This document shows, piece by piece, positions 10,198 through 22,510 of a stretch of 64,000 nt of DNA. The notes below the pieces were generated by a model that worked only from the letters and a program-made list of their open reading frames with translations, did no database searches and was not told the origin of the DNA. Each line of letters starts with the position of its first letter. Within the stretch, counting starts at the first letter, position 1. A program made the position numbers and the translations under genes. The stretch covers positions 548,820 through 612,819 of the forward strand of contig MNCI01027120.1 of NCBI GenBank assembly GCA_015680685.1. Direction: 5' to 3'. The stretch is from Gnetum montanum. Its lineage: Eukaryota > Streptophyta > Gnetopsida > Gnetales > Gnetaceae.

Positions 10198-11506
10198 TTG
10201 GAAATATGCAAAACTATTAAAGGAATGGAATTAGCTAGGTTAATGGCTAGAGAAGATGAAGCATGTGCACTTAAGACTTATGAAGGAAATTATGACAAAA
10301 TTCTAGAATTCCTTGATACAAATAAGGTTCTGAATAACCTAATTGCTAGTCAGAAGAGAGCTTTCTTCAAAAAGGAAAATAAATTTGTAGTTAAATATGG
10401 AATCTTATACAGAAAGGATTACAGAGAGGTTTTGTTGGAATGTGTTCGCAATGATCAAATTGATCCTATCTTAGAACAATTCCATGATCATTCTAATTTG
10501 TTCTATGAATCTCCTAAGTCTACTATGCAACATATACTTCATTATGATTTTTATTGGCCTACTATGTACCAAGATATTAGATCGAAAATTTAAAGATGTT
10601 ACAAATGTTAAATTCATGGACTGAAAATCAAAAAGGGTAGAGCTCCTTTAAAATCAGTAATTGTAGATAGACTTTTCAACAATGGGGCTTAGATTTTATT
10701 CTTCTTAGAGAGTGGAACATAAGTTTATTCTCACAACGGCCAATTACTTTACCAAATGATCTAAAGCAAAGGCTCTAAAAAAAGTTCAACATTAGATGTG
10801 ATTAAATTTTTGAAAGATTAGATTCTAAGTCATTTTTCTCTACCTGGAGTATTGGCATCTGACAATGGACTTGCTTTCAAACTGAAGAATTTATAACATG
10901 GGCATCGAAAAAATCCATCTTTCTATTTTCTTTTTCAAATTATTATCCTTAAGTAAAAGGCTTAGTTAAATCTACAAAGCTTATTTTCAATATTAAGAAG
11001 TCAATGGATGGAAATCCAAAAAATTGGATTGATTACTTGCAATCTGCATTATGAACCAACCATATTAGATTTAAGAAGGCTATTGGAACATCATCTTTTG
11101 ACTCAGTCTATGGTTTACCTTCTAGATTTAAAAACAAGATTATAAGTTTAGCCTAAAATTTTGTGTAAAAGTATAGTAAGAAAACTAATAAACATAGAAA
11201 TTTCATGACCTTACTCATCAAAAGGGAAGTTGAAATGGATAGAGCTAGAGATAATTTACTAAAGAATTCTTCTCAAGTTAAAAGGTGTTGTGATAGAAAG
11301 GCTTTAAAGAGAACTTTTAAAGTCAGTGCCTTGGTATTATTATGGAACATGAAGAACAAATAAGTTTTTCACAATATGGACTCATCCATTTCAAATCAAG
11401 GAACAATTATCAAAGGATAATAACAAGTTATCAATGCTTGATGAGGTAGAATTGCAATTTTCATATAATTTTTTACATATAAAACATTATTTTGAACAAC
11501 TATCCA
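10198..11506 (+). pseudogene. Integrase of gypsy relic
   Basis: The 131-codon open piece at 10198-10593 ends with the zinc-binding region HDHSNLFYESPKSTMQHILHYDFYWPTMYQDI, followed out of frame by CYKC. The catalytic core continues with a GAxxxFL block near 10690 and SDNGLAF near 10860, where the second catalytic aspartate lies. A broken C-terminal part runs to 11506. Integrase inserts the cDNA into the host genome. Multiple stops after 10593 show it is non-functional. Confidence 0.8.
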
Positions 11507-13889
11507 AANTACTTAGTGGTGAATTAATTTTTATAACCAAGTGGTGGAATTCAAAGTGGCCTACTCTATAATGATGGAAAGATAATTAATTTTGGCAAAG
11601 TGGCAAAATTGGTTAGTGAAATTGGTGGGAATTTAAAACTTTCTTTACACTATAAAGAGATATGCAAATTACTTAGAATTACATCATTTCTCAATTCAAG
11701 CTTAAGTGGAGAAAGCAAGTGAGGTGTTTGAGTGTGAAGTAGAAGATGGTTCTTGGGGAAAGAGCAATAAGAAGGCCATTTATCCCATGTGTCATGGGAT
11801 GTTGCCCAAAGCATGTATTGAGAGCCTATTGTAAGGCAATGCCCATGGAGCATTAAGTGAAATCCCTTTCTTACTTTAGCTTTTAGATGAGTTTAGATTT
11901 CTCATTGGGGGACTTTCCATACATTCCAATGTTTGGCGTAGCTTCCATGAATGTAATACTCAAGATCAAAGAGCGTCTAGTAGAGATGATTTCTAGGGAG
12001 AGGCTTTTATGTCTCAAGACACAGAAGCATCTAATTAGAAAGAGTTTCAAAAATTAGTAGCTAAAGAGATGGATGCAAAAGAGAATAAATTAGTTGTGGA
12101 AAGCAAAAGTGAAGATCAAGATGAGGCTTCCACTATGCAAGAGGAGGAAAGAAAGTAATTCATTAGAACTAAAATTACATATGAAAGAACTATTTTCTTC
12201 CCACCTATAAATTAGTTTGTATTAAGCTTTGTTTGTACATTTTGTTAAGTTTCATTTCGAATGAGGTTTTTATTTTGTCAAACCTTAAGTTTGATGAAAT
12301 TTTGCCTCAAAAAAAAGAATTATGTTTTTATGTAAAAAGAAACATTTTTAATAAAGTACAAGTTTCTTATCTGATGTACTCAATGGAGGTAAGAAATGTT
12401 ATCACATTTTTACAATATTTATGCAGAAAATTTTTTAAAGTAAAATCCAAGAAATGAAATTGCTTAATTAGCTTTTCAAAGATGATTAGAAAATGAGAGT
12501 TATTATTAAAGGAGGTAATTTCATGAGCAGCTTAATGGAGAAATGTGTTCTTTATGTAAATGCTCATTTTAAGTTCATAAGCTTAGAAAAGTGTTCTCAG
12601 CATATGTTATGAAGAAATTATGATATTTCTATACACATTGGAGGAAATGAAATCTGGAAATTAATTTGAAAACTGCAAAAGGAATTATTTGCAATTGTAT
12701 TTTCATTGGTTCCTACATTTTGTAAGTCCATAAATTTATCAATTAAGTGTAATAATAAATTGGATGTTTCAGAAGAATAATGAAATGAAGTGCATCCATT
12801 TTCTCTGTACATATGCAATTAACTCTATGAAAAATTGATGAATAACTTCATCACATGGAATTAGTTTCTATGCTATACATTTTAATTTGTAGTGGTTTTC
12901 AAATGGTGGCAANGTGGAATTAGTTGCTATGCTATACATTTTAATTTGTAGTGGTTTTCAAATGGTGGCAAAAAATTAAGTTGTAGAGCCAAGAATCTTA
13001 AATTAAGCAAAGGGAAAATAACTTGTCCAAGTGTAGCAACATTTTGTTAAACATTGTAAGAGCAAGAGTGTAATTTTGACGTAAAATTAATAAAATCCTT
13101 GCTAAATAGTGTTTAATAAACAATCAACAAAATTTCTCAGAAATTCATTGATATTTCAAACAAGAACCCATACCACAAAAGGAAATTATAGTAATACCAA
13201 GTACAATCATAACCAAACGAGAATTCCAGATTTACAAAAGAACAAGCCAAGCAATTATGGAAAGGGGTGGATTGATACAAGTCGGTGTTCTAGAAAAATA
13301 ATCAAAACTATGGACATCAATAATTTAATGTTTTAAACAAAAGCCCTAAACCAGCGACTACTAAATACTAAAAATTTGTAGGTCTAAGAACCCTAAATGA
13401 AGTGTATCCGTCATAACAACACCCAAGTTTGAAAGGTAGCTCCTCTCCTACTATGCACGCATGAGTTCCATTGTACATGGGATTCTGCAGCCGTAGGGCA
13501 TGGATGCCACAAATCAAAATAGGACATTGATGCCACAAAGCTAGATTAGGCTTGAATCCATGACTTCTTCTCCATGATGGAGGTAGTAGTTACTGAGCAA
13601 CACCAAGTGGTGATGAGTGTAGGAACCAAAGGCAACACCGATGGACGTACCATCATGAGTTGTAACAACAGAATTCAAAAATAAGAAACGTAAGACATAC
13701 TAGGAATGCATGCAATGGAGGCAATCCAATAATGGGCATCAAGGCCACAGAGATAAGAGTTAATGCAAGGTGCATCAAAACTCAACCACATTTGTTCCAT
13801 TCATATGACCCTCACAGAAATTTAATTCAAAAATGAAATCAATTATTATAAACAAAGAAACAAGGTTTATTTAGATTACAACCTTTTTT
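11507..13889. other. Non-coding sequence after the gypsy relic
   Basis: AT-rich DNA with an N at 11509 and another at 12913. A weak open stretch at 12000-12160 encodes a Glu/Lys-rich peptide. I see no gene, RNA gene or LTR end that can be supported. Confidence 0.4.
12856..12971. repeat. 57-bp duplication flanking a single N (probable assembly join)
   Basis: Positions 12856-12912 and 12915-12971 are the same 57 bases with one mismatch, separated by the N at 12913 and a G. This is what an unmerged overlap of two contig ends looks like. Confidence 0.85.
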
Positions 13890-14071
13890 CAGAAAGGGGG
13901 AGCTTTATGATTCCAAAATGTGAGAATTTATAATCATAAAACTTTACTTTTTGAAATTTAAAATTTCCAATTAAAGTTATGATCTCCCATGAAGATTATA
14001 AATAGACCTCATTGATATTTGTAAGGTTATAATTGATAAGAAGACACTTTTCAAATATGGCTTTAAAGTCT

Positions 14072-14093
14072 TATAACTTCCATGGAAGTTATA
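14072..14093. promoter_or_regulatory. 22-bp perfect palindrome upstream of TATA
   Basis: The arms TATAACTTCCA and TGGAAGTTATA meet with no spacer. Single-arm copies of GAAGTTATA recur at about 14103-14112, and degenerate ones near 13975 and 14000. The palindrome lies 87 bp upstream of the TATA box. Confidence 0.8.
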
Positions 14094-14179
14094 GCTCCTA
14101 AGGAAGTTATAAATTTATATTCCTAAGATATTTGTAACACCCTTATCTCCTCATGATTAATGTAACTATCTAAAGCCAC

Positions 14180-14190
14180 TATAAAAAGGG
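14180..14190 (+). promoter_or_regulatory. TATA box of LTR-like region
   Basis: TATAAAAAGGG stands between the palindrome-rich part and a purine-rich start region. Confidence 0.6.
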
Positions 14191-15020
14191 TCTAAGGTAG
14201 AATGAAAAGGGGAGAAGAGGAAGATACTTAGAAAGACATTCAAAGAATTCTTATAAGATGTCTTACTAAAGACATTAATTCAGCTACTTTGTTTTAATCC
14301 TGTAAATTCATTTCCTCCCATTTTGTTTTAGTTTCTTAGCTAATGGTTTAAATAGTATCATGCTTGGCATTTAATTTTGGGATTTATCCTATGTTTCTTT
14401 TATAGCTCTATTTTTGCACAATATTAGACTCCTATTAAGATTTTCCATAGAAGAGCTTATGTTGTTGAAAAATCTTAAAGAGAAATTTAATAGTAAGGTC
14501 TTAACAAAATTGCTTATTTTGAGCATAGAGAATGTAGAAAAATCCTTGATGCTTTGATGGGACCAAAATAGCTTCTTTATTTTTCAAGTTTATTACCTTG
14601 GTATTTCAATCAAGAAATTTTCAAATTTTTGAATGTTGTGTTGAATGTAATCTTTGACGACTATTAACTAGCCAAAATAGAGATTCATACTTTGTATTTT
14701 ATGCAGCAATGTTTGGTAGCATAATAAGATTGTCTTTATGAAATTTCTTGTTGAGCTTAGAAAGTTTGGATAATTCATAGTTATTGAATTCAGAATAGCT
14801 TTATTGTGAAGTGTTTACTTGCATCAATTTATCTTGCTTAAATATTTCAATTTTCACACAAATCTGCATTCTTTTCTTTCTCTTTCTAAGTCAATTGAAT
14901 CTCACTCTATTTCTATTTTTCTTGTAGAACTTTCTCTTTAGGGGAAATTACAAGTATATTAGTAGAATTGTGCTCAAATGTCTTTGTAAAATTTTATTTG
15001 TTGCAAGTAGGTATTGTAGG

Positions 15021-16776
15021 AACCATATAGACTATGTGATTGAAGAAAATATGAATCTCCAACAATTCATAGTATTTGACAAAGATAGTTGAATCTCTTT
15101 TATGATAGCTGATTACAATTTTACACATAATCCAATCATTTTAACATTCACAACAGTAAACACATATTCACATTTAGTACATTTTATAACTACTAAGTCT
15201 ATTTTGATGTATCTAGGCCTTGGTGTTGCTAGAGACCAGCAAGCACCTAAACCTTGTTTAGAGAAGCTCGTTCGCAGTTTGGTCCCAAATAGTGCCAATA
15301 GAAAGTAGTTGCAACGATAAAGGAAAAGTGTTAACAAGAGGTCGAAGAAATTAAGAATAAATATTCTTAGCTTAATAAAGAGGTAAAAGATCTTCCTACC
15401 ACCATTTAGGAACTTATTAATGAGCATTAACCATTGCAAAAAAATATTAAAAAACCCAAGAAATACATGCATGTAGCAAGTCAATCTACTAAAGGATATA
15501 GATTAAAGTTAAGTTCTAATGAAAGTAAAGTTGCTACATATCAAGAAGAGCTTATACTATTATGAAAAGAAATAAATCTACTAAATTTTACTATGCAACA
15601 AAAACAACTAGAAGTTCTACCACTACCTACATCAAAAGCATTAATTGATATTGTTATTACTAATGTTATTCAACATATTACTAAACACACATCTTCCCCT
15701 ACTATTGTACTAGCTAAAGTATAAGTCCAAGCCCCTAAATCATCCCCTACATGATCATCCTCTTTTATTGTTGAAATGAAGTCTATCTTATCTATTTCTC
15801 ATATTGATACTTCATAATGTACTATTATCTTGATGATGAATGAAGTTCTAGTTCTTGTGTTCTTAATGGTTCATTTACCATTTGACTGCTTTCANTAATG
15901 AAGTTCTAGTTCTTGTGTTCTTAATGGTTCATTTACCATTTGACTGCTTTCACAAACTCATGAGTGAAGGCAAGTAAGTCTATCAAATCTTATGAATATA
16001 TTATTCTTTATGACTGGCCATCATAAAGTTTTAGGTACTCATAAATGTTCATGTTCACTCATCAACTTCATAACAAACAATAAACAACATTACAAAACTA
16101 ATGCTTAAATAAAAGTATTAGAATATACTTTTAAATCAATGTATAATCATTATTTTTGTAATCCATTAAGACCATTTAGAATCACTCTTAATTAATTCAT
16201 AATATAAAGGTATGATTCATAACTCAAGAACAGTCACAAACTTTCTATGAAATATTAATAACCAACATTCAACTTACAAATGTGTGAAAAATATGGAAGT
16301 GGAAAGTGTGTGTATGAAGAACTAATAAAGAATCAATGGATCAATAAAGATAAGAGCACCAAGAAACAATACACACCATGATGTATCAAGAAGACAAAGA
16401 AACTAGTAAGTTAGAGATATAAAGAAAACATTACAAAATACAAAGTTCATAACAAGAATTCAACCACCAAAACCAAGAGGTTAAAGAAGTATGATAGGAG
16501 ACAAAAGCAATCATTTTAACACAAAATCTAGTTTCCTACGAGGAAAGAGAAGGTTCAAGTTATGCCATATGTAGCCTTGTCCAATTTCTTAAATAAGAAA
16601 ATAAGATCATCCAAAAGGTTACAATGGTTAAGAAAAGAACATGCTTCTGATGAAGTATTCTGTAAAGTCCAAAGAATTAAGATAGTCATTCATAAAGATG
16701 AGAGAAGCAAGGTTCCTAGTGAACTATGCAAAGTACAAGTAAGTCCAAAGGAGACTACAAAGAATTCCAAGCAAGT
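15021..16776 (+). other. Decayed sequence with a weak gag-like frame
   Basis: Between about 15300 and 15790 the plus strand gives a Lys/Glu/Gln-rich peptide broken by stops, such as SKVATYQEELILL and FTMQQKQLEVLPLP, plausibly a coiled-coil gag remnant. A frame at 16562-16800 (MPYVALSNFLNKK...) is unrecognised. The rest is AT-rich and carries nothing I can name. Confidence 0.35.
15839..15952. repeat. 56-bp identical duplication flanking a single N (assembly join)
   Basis: Positions 15839-15894 and 15897-15952 are identical and separated by the N at 15895 and a T. As at 12913, this suggests two overlapping contig ends joined without merging. Confidence 0.9.
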
Positions 16777-17016
16777 TGATGAAGCGGTTACTCTAATTAT
16801 TAGAGTGGTTATTATTGGAGCAGCTACTCTAATATATAGAGCGGTTATTATTGGAGTGATTACTCTAATTATTAGAGTAGTTATTATTTGAGCAGTTACT
16901 CTAATAATTAGAGTGGTTGTTATTGGAGTGGTTACTTTAATTATTAGAGTGGTTATTATTGGAGTGGTTACTCTAATAATTAGAGTGGGTATTATTGGAG
17001 TAGTTATTCTAATTAT
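16777..17016 (+). repeat. 5' LTR fragment of element 2 with 36-bp minisatellite
   Basis: About 6.5 units of 36 bp read TTACTCTAATTATTAGAG followed by TGGTTATTATTGGAGTGG, with point differences. Each unit includes ACTCTAAT-N-ATTAGAGT, a perfect inverted repeat with a one-base centre (T or A). Aligned to 28513-28752, the fragment stops exactly where element 1 begins. The isoleucine/threonine-rich open frames across it are artefacts of the repeat. Confidence 0.8.
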
Positions 17017-17885
17017 TGATGAGTGGCGAGGTACCCCTACACTCAACCATACGAAATGAGCGTCGCACACACGATCCAGTCAAACTCCACAAATGGACTA
17101 GTTGTGGCAACTAGACAGTTATCCTTAGGTCGCAGTTCGCTATCTTCCCACCTAAACTAGTATTGTATATTTGTCACATATGGTTTAGTCCAGATGAGGT
17201 GCATGATGTGTTCCTAATCTATGCTACTCCTGAAGGCAGTGGAAAATAATATTTAACTAAGCTAAGCTAGGAGGAAAAGGGTAAGAGAATCTAATCTAGC
17301 CTAAGTGCGACGAGCAACCGATTCCTTGATCAACCATACACATCTTGGACCTCGTGCATGACTACCATTGGGATTACCAAGTGTAGATCCTTGGTACACC
17401 ACTGGGATTACCAAGCGCAGATCCCAGATATGCCACTGGGTTACCAAGCGTAGATCCTGGATACACCACTGGGCTACCAAGTAGTCACACTTAAATGCTC
17501 ATAATCAAGTTGTACTCGTTCCATGTTCTAGTTTTTTAAGGGTGAGAGAAAGAAAATAGTAAATAACATTAAATAAATAAAAAATAAATAAAGAACAAAG
17601 TAAATGCTGCAATGATGAAGTAATCTCAATCTTTATTGCTGGTCATGTGTGTGTCCAAGTACGGCACACTCGAATAAAGACACCGTACAATTACATTCAC
17701 CACACTGTGGGTAGACACGGGAAAAAATCTAACTCTGGAGGGATCAAACTACCAGAGCTTCGCTACTCTAAGACTGGGATCCCAAAACAAGGGAGAGCCA
17801 CATCTTATTTATAGATATGGCGGCAGACTGCAATATCGCGTACGCGATATCGCGACGTATGCGATATGCAAATCGCATCTCATCA
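17017..17885 (-). repeat. 3' LTR of element 1 (869 bp)
   Basis: The LTR starts TGATGAG and ends CTCATCA, a 7-bp perfect terminal inverted repeat. Read on the minus strand, U3 is only about 70 bp. It holds CG-rich palindromes (18-bp perfect palindrome at 17833-17850) and a TATA box at 17804-17813 (TATAAATAAG on the minus strand). The long R-U5 part has short tandem words around GGGATTACCAAGCG at 17370-17480. The same LTR family recurs at 24625-25347, 28513-29556 and 62219-63002. Confidence 0.9.
17804..17850 (-). promoter_or_regulatory. Core promoter of element 1 LTR: TATA box and CG palindrome
   Basis: On the minus strand the perfect palindrome ATATCGCGTACGCGATAT (17833-17850) lies 19 bp upstream of TATAAATAAG (17804-17813). 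Overlapping partial copies of GCGATATCGC extend to about 17875. The upstream promoter consists of little else. Confidence 0.75.
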
Positions 17886-17895
17886 TACCCCCACG
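17886..17895 (-). other. Polypurine tract of element 1
   Basis: The minus strand reads CGTGGGGGTA immediately before the 3' LTR start TGATGAG. The sequence before it (GACGAGTTTTTATTCAGT) is shared with the 3' ends of element 2 (28480-28512) and the LTR at 62219-63002, which supports the assignment as plus-strand primer. Confidence 0.8.
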
Positions 17896-18056
17896 ACTGA
17901 ATAAAAACTCGTCCTCAAGTTATAAGGAGAACAAGCTTCATTGATTACACAGTGGATAGGTATGGGATTATTAACTAGAAAAAGAAATGGACTAATGCCG
18001 CAGTGTGGGAAGACACAACATAGAGAAAAAATACTACAACTACAATAATGTGGAAC

Positions 18057-20738
18057 TCATGTAGTTCCTCGTGGCGGTGGCTCCTCCATGGGTGCTTTCC
18101 CCTTGTCACATGCTCCAAGCTTGGAAGGTTGACGACGCTGAAGAATGGCCTAGAGCTTCTCCTCTTTGGTCTAAGGATCTTGTGCCATCCACGCTAATGT
18201 TCCAATGTTTGACAGAGTTGGCACCTCCCACGAACAGGGTAGTTACGAGAACATCTGATTAACTTTGACATACCATGCCGCGAACACCCATCGTTCCTCT
18301 TCATAGGCTCTGGCTTTGTCTTTGTATTCGTGAAGCTCTATTAGACGCCGAGCTAAGTCGATTGCAACATCTTTTTGTCCCTAGTAGCTTTCTTTTACCA
18401 CCACAAGTTCAGAATTTGCGACATCTAGTTTCTCAACTAGCTTCTTACACTCTGTAAATTCTACTTCATATTTGATATGGGTGGAAGCTACCTGCTACTC
18501 GAGCTCTAACCTTGGATGTCCTGCTGTTAACATGGCTAGGTTGGCATATCTAAGGTTTGCCAACTCCATGTATTCGGTTAATTCTTGGATCTGCAGGTCC
18601 CGGTTCTTAATTTCCGCTTGGTGGGTGAAGGCGTAAGTGTCCAATATGGCCCTCCAATCAGTGTGCTGAGCACTGATGTTGTTGATTTGAGCCTTGGCCA
18701 TATGGATCTCCTTCTCTAGGATTTGTTTATACATCCCCACCTGATCACGGAAATGCTCCTTCAACTTCTCATGTCATTTAGCCTCATTCTACCACTCGCT
18801 GATCTCGATGGCTGATTTTTGGTGAATAGCACGTACCTCCTCCATTGAGAGGGTTCGATTTTATCTAGCTAAACGACTTACATCTCGGTTGACCTGAATG
18901 AACTATTCTCATAACTGATGAAATTGTTCATTGAGAACATTCTTTTGTTTCTCCATAGAAGTCAACCAAAGGTTATCTACAACCAACTGCTTATTCTCTT
19001 CATCTAAGACCTTGAGTGCCTTAAGATGTGCATGGGTTTGTGCTTGTGCTATAGAGGCATCCCAAGTGGTCGTCTCCTTTTCTTCTACCACCTTCTTATT
19101 TTCTACAATTAGCTTTGTTAATTACTCGATTCTGAAATGTTCCAGCTGGTCTGCGGGAACAAATTGCAAAGGATCCCGCTGTGCTGCTTGTAAGGCTACG
19201 AGCTACTCTTGTAGTTTCTGCACTTCAGCTTTAGCATGCTCTGCCCTTACTTCGGATATGACCAGCTTTCCCTTTGTGGAAATGAGGTCTGATTGAATTA
19301 CTGTTACATCTTGGGGGATGTCAAACAAAGACATCAAAACTTGTCCTATTTGAAGTAATCTGTCGAGTGCATCCTCATGTTCCGCAGGAGTCATTGAGGT
19401 TCTGGCAAGAGTTTGAGCATCCCGTGCTCCTGAAAGATCTGCTGGTGGCACAACAGGCACGTTAAAGGATTCTTTGATATGGTCAACAACCACTTCAATA
19501 GCTTCCGTGGCATCCTCGTGTTGCATGACCACCACAGTGGCCCCTTCACCAGTCTCTAACTACACTTGAAAAGACGTTGCATTTCCAGACATCTTTTGTG
19601 ACCATCTGCTTTCCCCTCCTCCTGTTTGGATGGATAATTTGCCCCTCATATGATCTAATGAAATAGTAGGCTAGTCGGCATCATCGATGATGTGTAAGAG
19701 ATTTGCATCATCACAACTTCCCCAACTAACCATCTCGGCAATGGCCCTAAGATGGCTCATCAACGGTCTGTAGTCTTGCGGTGGTGGTGACTGATCCTAG
19801 CCTATGCTAGGTCTTGCTTCTTGTTGTTGGCTAGGACCTGTGGCTGGAGGTTGACTGGGTCCTGCAAGTTGAGTTGCAGGTGATCTAGTCATCTGTTCTT
19901 CTTCTTCATCTGGTCCCAGCTCTTCGCTAGTGCTCTTTCTTGGAGCTGGCACCTTTAATAACTTAGCATAAGCATTTTGGGCCTTTTAGAGGACGTCATT
20001 TGTGTATCCCCGAATACCAACCTGTCGGCACAGTTTTTTGATAAGGTAGAGAAACAGCAACACCATCTTCCCTGACTTCCGTTCTTCGAATCGCCTTAGG
20101 ATCTCCATCAAATATAGATGGGGAAGGTTAGCATTAACCTTTCCCATCAACACTGCACATCCCCTTGCCGCATACGTAGATATTCTTTTCAAACCTTTTG
20201 TGGGGAAGAGGTGATAGGTTCCAATTTTGAAATAAACCCGCTCTTCCATCGTCAATTCTCCAAAATTTTTATCTCTGCCATAAGCCTTCTCTAACCAATA
20301 CTTTTGCACATCAGGGTCCGATCGGGTAGATAACCGAGCAACATGGGGGCCTGAATTTGGAAGGTTTAACACTTCAGAAATTGCCTGAGCAGAAAAGTCT
20401 ACTATCACACCACAAACGTTAACCATGGTTCCTTGCTCCTTATTGTACCAGAACAGGTATGTTTCAGCTAAATACCAGGCACCGCACTCAGAGAGGGCAG
20501 GCCATAAGGGAGACCCTTTAAGGTGATCCCTAACAGCCTTAGGAGAAAACTTTGCAAAAGGTTCAAAGTTATGCTCCATAATCACCGCAGCAACTGTGGA
20601 CTTCGTATGGATAGCCTGAACACATTTCAGGGGCAACGTGAGTTGTTGTCCTGGTTCAGGCGCAGCAGCAGCTCCTCTTTCTACCTGCCCAAACCGTCTT
20701 GTAGGAGGTTCTTCTTGATGGATGCTGAATGATTGCAC
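18057..20738 (-). pseudogene. Second frame of element 1: plant-transposon-like domain plus coiled coil, 893 codons
   Basis: One reading frame can be followed from ATG at 20738 to TGA at 18057 without any frameshift, broken only by about fifteen stop codons. The first 250 codons are open. They contain AWYLAETYLFWYNKEQGTMV, VNVCGVIVDFSAQAISEVLN and RRFEERKSGKMVLLFLYLIK, which resembles the putative plant transposon protein domain (Transposase_32-like) found beside many plant retroelements. A Pro/Gln/Ser-rich linker follows, then roughly 450 residues rich in Glu, Lys, Gln, Leu and Ala with coiled-coil character (LTEYMELANLRYANLAMLT, IDLARRLIELHEYKDKA). The tail is KAPMEEPPPRGTT. It lacks any transposase or polymerase motif I know. 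Its role is unknown; packaging or a structural role is only a guess. Family match is from memory, not a search. Confidence 0.65.
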
Positions 20739-22510
20739 CTCCTATTCTACATGTTGTCTGGCAAGGACCCATCTTCCACCTCTCCAAGGTTGTTTCGCTT
20801 CACCTTAAGCAGGACCCTCTCGCTATGCATGTTTCGGGGCCATCTGCAATCACGGGCCAAACGTTAGTAAGGTTGTTTTCAAAGTTAAGTTATACCTTAC
20901 TACATGCCTTTAATTAAAGATCTTATGTTACCATGTGATTGTGCCTGAAAATTATAATAATGGGTCCTATGACTTAGGTGGATTTCATTTTAATATCCTG
21001 GTGTACCTAAGGTCATATGATTTTTGGCACAATTTTTCTAAATGTTAGTATTAATTACCCTAATTGATGTCCTTTGGGCGATGAAAAATTTCAAAAAAAG
21101 TTAGGCACTTCGGCAAGTGTCCCTCCCCCACAACTAAACTGAACACTTCGGGTTCAAGTAGGTTCAAACGGAATTAAAATCGAAGCACCAGCGCACGAGA
21201 TANTATCCTAGGGTAATTTCATTAATTTGAGAGGCACGCTTAATGATAATGATGTGAATTTAGCAATTAAAAATTTGGCGGTTATGAAGAAAAGGGAATG
21301 TAATGGTACATTGGAACGTTTAAATGAAACAGGGATAATAATGGGGAAAGAAAATTATGAAAAATTATGCTGAGGGTAAGAAATTGTGTGTTTGAACTAG
21401 GGAATTAGTGAAGATTACGAAAAAATTACACAAGTGGGTCCTCCCCAAAGCAAGTTTCAACCTATTATGCCCTTGTGTAACCACACTTAAAGTGTTTGTG
21501 GGCACTAGAAGGGTTAAATGTAATCTGCACTAACTCCACAAAACACACACATGTAAATATCACCGAAATGAGATGAAAATTCTATGCTAGACGGGACACG
21601 AGCTACAATTACACGAACAGTGAGATGAGACGAACTATAGAAGGGATCGTAGAGATTGGGACATGAGGTGACTGACCCAGGGCACAATGAATCCTGCGTG
21701 TAAAGCATGATTAAGGTGTCATTAACCCATCGTTCCAAGATTAGGACCAAGTCCATCCTTCTAATCAGTGACATCACATTGTGTCATTCCATGGTGAACA
21801 ACTATGAGAGTACCATAACAACAAGGCATACGATCACTTGGCGTTTAGTACAAGGGAGGAGTGATTTTTGTTTTATGGCACTTCTTTTTCTTTTCTTCTT
21901 CTTTTTTTTTTTCACTTTACTGAATCCAGAGAAGTTGCCAACCTTCAGGCCTGGGTGCATGTCTTTCCAGTGGGACCCCCTAGTATAGCTTTTGATTTTT
22001 GAGTGCCCTTTTGATTACTCTTACTCCCATTTTTCATTAGATCTACAAGGATCTTAGTATAACCATATTTCATGATAACTCTCACAGGCGTCACCAAAGA
22101 GAATCCGCAAGTCCCCTTGATGTCACACCCTAATCATTCCCTCTTGGTCCATCCTTCTTCATTCTAGGTACAATGAACACAAAATTAATTTTAAGTCTTT
22201 AGAAATTTCAAGAATATCACTGTACCCTCGAACAGAACCTCTTTATTTATATAGTGGATGAGTGGGTGTAATGGGCTCACTGTTCCAAATAATTGACCAC
22301 TCATGACTTAATAACATAGAACACACCTCAACCAACGATCCACATGAGTGTTTTATTCATAGATGAGATTACTTACTAAAATGGAAAAAGACAAACACAC
22401 AGATACACAAAAAGATAAAAAGATAAAACAAAAAGTTGAAAAATGAAAAAACTGGAAAACAAAAAGTTATAAAATGAAAGAAAATAAAAAATATTTATTA
22501 ACCCTACTTG
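20739..22510 (-). other. Spacer between gag and second frame of element 1
   Basis: This 1.8-kb stretch has no open frame worth reporting, one N at 21203, a T-run near 21905 and an A-rich part at 22380-22500 beside the gag end. In an autonomous gypsy element the protease-RT-integrase region would lie here; none of its motifs is seen on either strand. Confidence 0.6.

Larger units (their letters stand above)
9040..11506 (+). mobile_element. Decayed Ty3/gypsy pol relic (plus strand)
   Basis: A full RT - RNase H - integrase order is readable on the plus strand through many stops and small frameshifts. It begins with the RT entry peptide EPAMETKMKKLLQAEIIYLV at 9053 and ends with a gypsy integrase C-terminal tail (ELQFSYNFLHIKHYFEQL) just before the N at 11509. 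Stops are frequent, so it cannot act on its own. LTRs were not paired with certainty. The LTR-like promoter at 13890-15020 lies downstream on the same strand but is too far away to assign. Confidence 0.85.
13890..15020 (+). mobile_element. LTR-like promoter region
   Basis: The region has repeated GAAGTTATA/TATAACTTC words, a 22-bp perfect palindrome at 14072-14093, a TATA box at 14180-14190 and a purine-rich stretch (AAAAGGGGAGAAGAGGAAG) after it. This is typical of an LTR U3-R. The boundaries are approximate; no matching second LTR was found. The weakly gag-like frame after 15300 would fit a 5' LTR. Confidence 0.45.

Noticed and set aside
16777-17016. CRISPR-like regular array
   Set aside because: Units are contiguous with no unique spacers and lie in a plant LTR; it is a minisatellite.
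16690-17070. Ile/Thr-rich frames over the minisatellite (also 28498-29028 and 28556-28864)
   Set aside because: They are translations of a 36-bp tandem repeat in LTR U3 and appear on both strands.
18931-19296. 121-codon Cys/Ser-rich plus-strand frame
   Set aside because: Antisense shadow of the coiled-coil part of element 1's second frame.
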